NCBI GenBank assembly: GCA_024644185.1 | Contig: JAHELM010000230.1 | Location: 1 to 5,108, forward strand | Length of the DNA stretch: 5,108 bases | Direction of reading: 5' to 3' | DNA from: Rhodospirillales bacterium | Lineage (GTDB): Bacteria > Pseudomonadota > Alphaproteobacteria > UBA8366 > JADFVY01 | In this document: piece after piece, positions 4,222-5,108 of the stretch | Layout: each line of letters begins with the position of its first letter | Position numbering within the stretch: the first letter of the stretch is position 1 | Translations under genes and position numbers: made by a program | Notes under the pieces: generated by a model | Database searches by the model: none | The model's input: the letters and a program-made list of their open reading frames with translations, nothing else | Told to the model about the DNA's origin: nothing

Positions 4222-5108
4222 TCAGCCGATGCGCAACTCGGCGAAAAAATCGTTGCCCTTGTCGTCGATGACGACGAAGGCGGGGAAATCCTCCACCTCG
4301 ATGCGCCAGATCGCCTCCATCCCCAGCTCGGGATAGGCGATGCACTCGACTTTGCGAATGCAATCCTGGGCCAGCCGCGCCGCCGGTCCGCCGATCGAGC
4401 CAAGATAGAACCCGCCATGCTTCTTGCAGGCATCGCGCACCGCGGCGCCGCGATTGCCCTTGGCCAGCATGACCATGGAACCGCCGGCTGCCTGGAACTG
4501 GTCGACGAAACTGTCCATGCGCCCCGCCGTGGTCGGCCCGAAGGCGCCCGAGGCATAGCCCTCCGGCTTCTTCGCCGGGCCGGCATAATAGATGGGGTGG
4601 TTGCGGAAATAGTCGGGCAGAGGCTCGCCGGCATCCAGCCGTTCACGCAGTTTGGCGTGCGCGGCGTCGCGGGCGACGATCAGCGGCCCAGTCAGCGACA
4701 GCCGTGTCTTGACCGGGTGCTTCGTCAGCGCGGCGAGAATCTTCTTCATCGGCTGGTTCAGGTCGATCTTCACCACCTGGTCGCTGAGACTTTCAGTGCC
4801 GATCTCCGGCAGGTATTTCGCCGGATTGGCCTCGAGCTGCTCCAGGAAGATCCCGTCCCTGGTGATCTTGCCCAGCGCCTGACGGTCGGCCGAGCAGGAG
4901 ACGCCGATACCAATGGGCAGGCTGGCACCGTGCCGGGGCAGGCGGATGACCCGCACGTCATGGCAAAAATACTTGCCGCCGAACTGGGCACCGATCCCCA
5001 TCCGCTGGGCCAGGACGTGAACCTTCGCCTCCATCTCCAGGTCGCGGAAGGCATGGCCCGCTTCCGACCCTTTCGTCGGCAGCGAATCGAGATAGCGGCA
5101 GGAGGCCA
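4222..5108 (-). CDS. Fumarate hydratase class I (C-terminal part; start beyond the window)
   Basis: This is an iron-sulfur fumarase that interconverts fumarate and malate in the TCA cycle, in the cytoplasm. About 294 of roughly 510-550 residues are visible, starting at ASCRYLDSLPTKGSEAGHAF. GIGAQFGGKYFCHDVRVIRL and GIGVSCSADRQ follow; the cysteine of VSCSADRQ (codon 4894-4896) matches the third ligand of the 4Fe-4S cluster in FumA-type enzymes. The swivelling C-terminal domain then shows HPVKTRLSLTGPLIVARDAAH, GPTTAGRM, AKGNRG, GGFYLGSIGGPAA and PELGMEAIWRIEVEDFPAF, all hallmark segments of the single-chain class I family, with no gap or frameshift. The upstream cluster cysteines lie beyond the window. 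The enzyme class is oxygen-sensitive and unrelated to class II FumC. The DUF2182 gene follows after 49 bp on the same strand with no clear terminator, so read-through is possible. Confidence 0.96.
   Translation of the reverse strand, partial: ASCRYLDSLPTKGSEAGHAFRDLEMEAKVHVLAQRMGIGAQFGGKYFCHDVRVIRLPRHGASLPIGIGVSCSADRQALGKITRDGIFLEQLEANPAKYLPEIGTESLSDQVVKIDLNQPMKKILAALTKHPVKTRLSLTGPLIVARDAAHAKLRERLDAGEPLPDYFRNHPIYYAGPAKKPEGYASGAFGPTTAGRMDSFVDQFQAAGGSMVMLAKGNRGAAVRDACKKHGGFYLGSIGGPAARLAQDCIRKVECIAYPELGMEAIWRIEVEDFPAFVVIDDKGNDFFAELRIG

Noticed and set aside
4173..4646. Upstream extension of the DUF2182 frame into the fumarase gene
   Set aside because: The extension overlaps the highly conserved fumarase C-terminus in another frame and has no DUF2182 character; the start at 4172 gives a normal-length protein.

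Overview
The window is GC-rich DNA (clearly above 60 % G+C by eye) from a bacterium, most likely an alphaproteobacterium. The pointers are the mix of an Atm1-type ABC exporter, a TPR-containing SAM methyltransferase, a YeeE/YedE transporter, a class I fumarase and a DUF2182 membrane protein, together with the codon bias. I cannot place it below class with confidence. There is no IS element, phage gene, CRISPR array, tRNA or rRNA in view.

Layout. (1) Bases 2-193, + strand: the last 63 residues of an ABC exporter ATPase of the Atm1/HMT type, cut by the window edge. (2) Bases 137-1336, - strand: a complete 399-aa YeeE/YedE (sulf_transp) membrane protein whose 3' end overlaps the exporter's 3' end by 57 bp. 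(3) Bases 1337-1911: a 575-bp stretch with no large gene but with dense structure. It holds a 58-bp imperfect hairpin (1409-1466), a possible 36-aa ORF on the - strand (1466-1576), two exact 11-bp direct repeats (1652-1662 and 1684-1694), three DnaA-box-like 9-mers in one orientation spaced 12 and 11 bp apart (1695-1726), and a 10-bp palindrome (1738-1747). (4) Bases 1912-2895, + strand: a TPR plus class I SAM methyltransferase, meeting the next gene tail to tail with its stop sharing CTAG. (5) Bases 2892-5108, - strand: three codirectional genes in the order fumarase class I (C-terminal half only), DUF2182 polytopic membrane protein, and a small four-helix membrane protein. The gaps are 49 and 84 bp, so they may be cotranscribed.

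How the parts may fit. The YeeE protein probably imports thiosulfate or a related sulfur compound. The Atm1-type exporter moves sulfur or glutathione-linked compounds or metals, and the class I fumarase carries an oxygen-sensitive Fe-S cluster. DUF2182 has Cys/His/Met motifs that suggest metal handling. A sulfur/metal theme is therefore possible, but it is an inference from neighbours and is not shown by operon structure.

The part most worth a second look is 1409-1726. The DnaA-box cluster resembles an origin or a DnaA-controlled regulatory region, although the flanking genes are not those usually found at alphaproteobacterial origins (hemE, parAB, mnmG, maf). On the - strand the order is promoter-like sequence, small ORF, long hairpin, yeeE, which would also suit a leader or attenuator.
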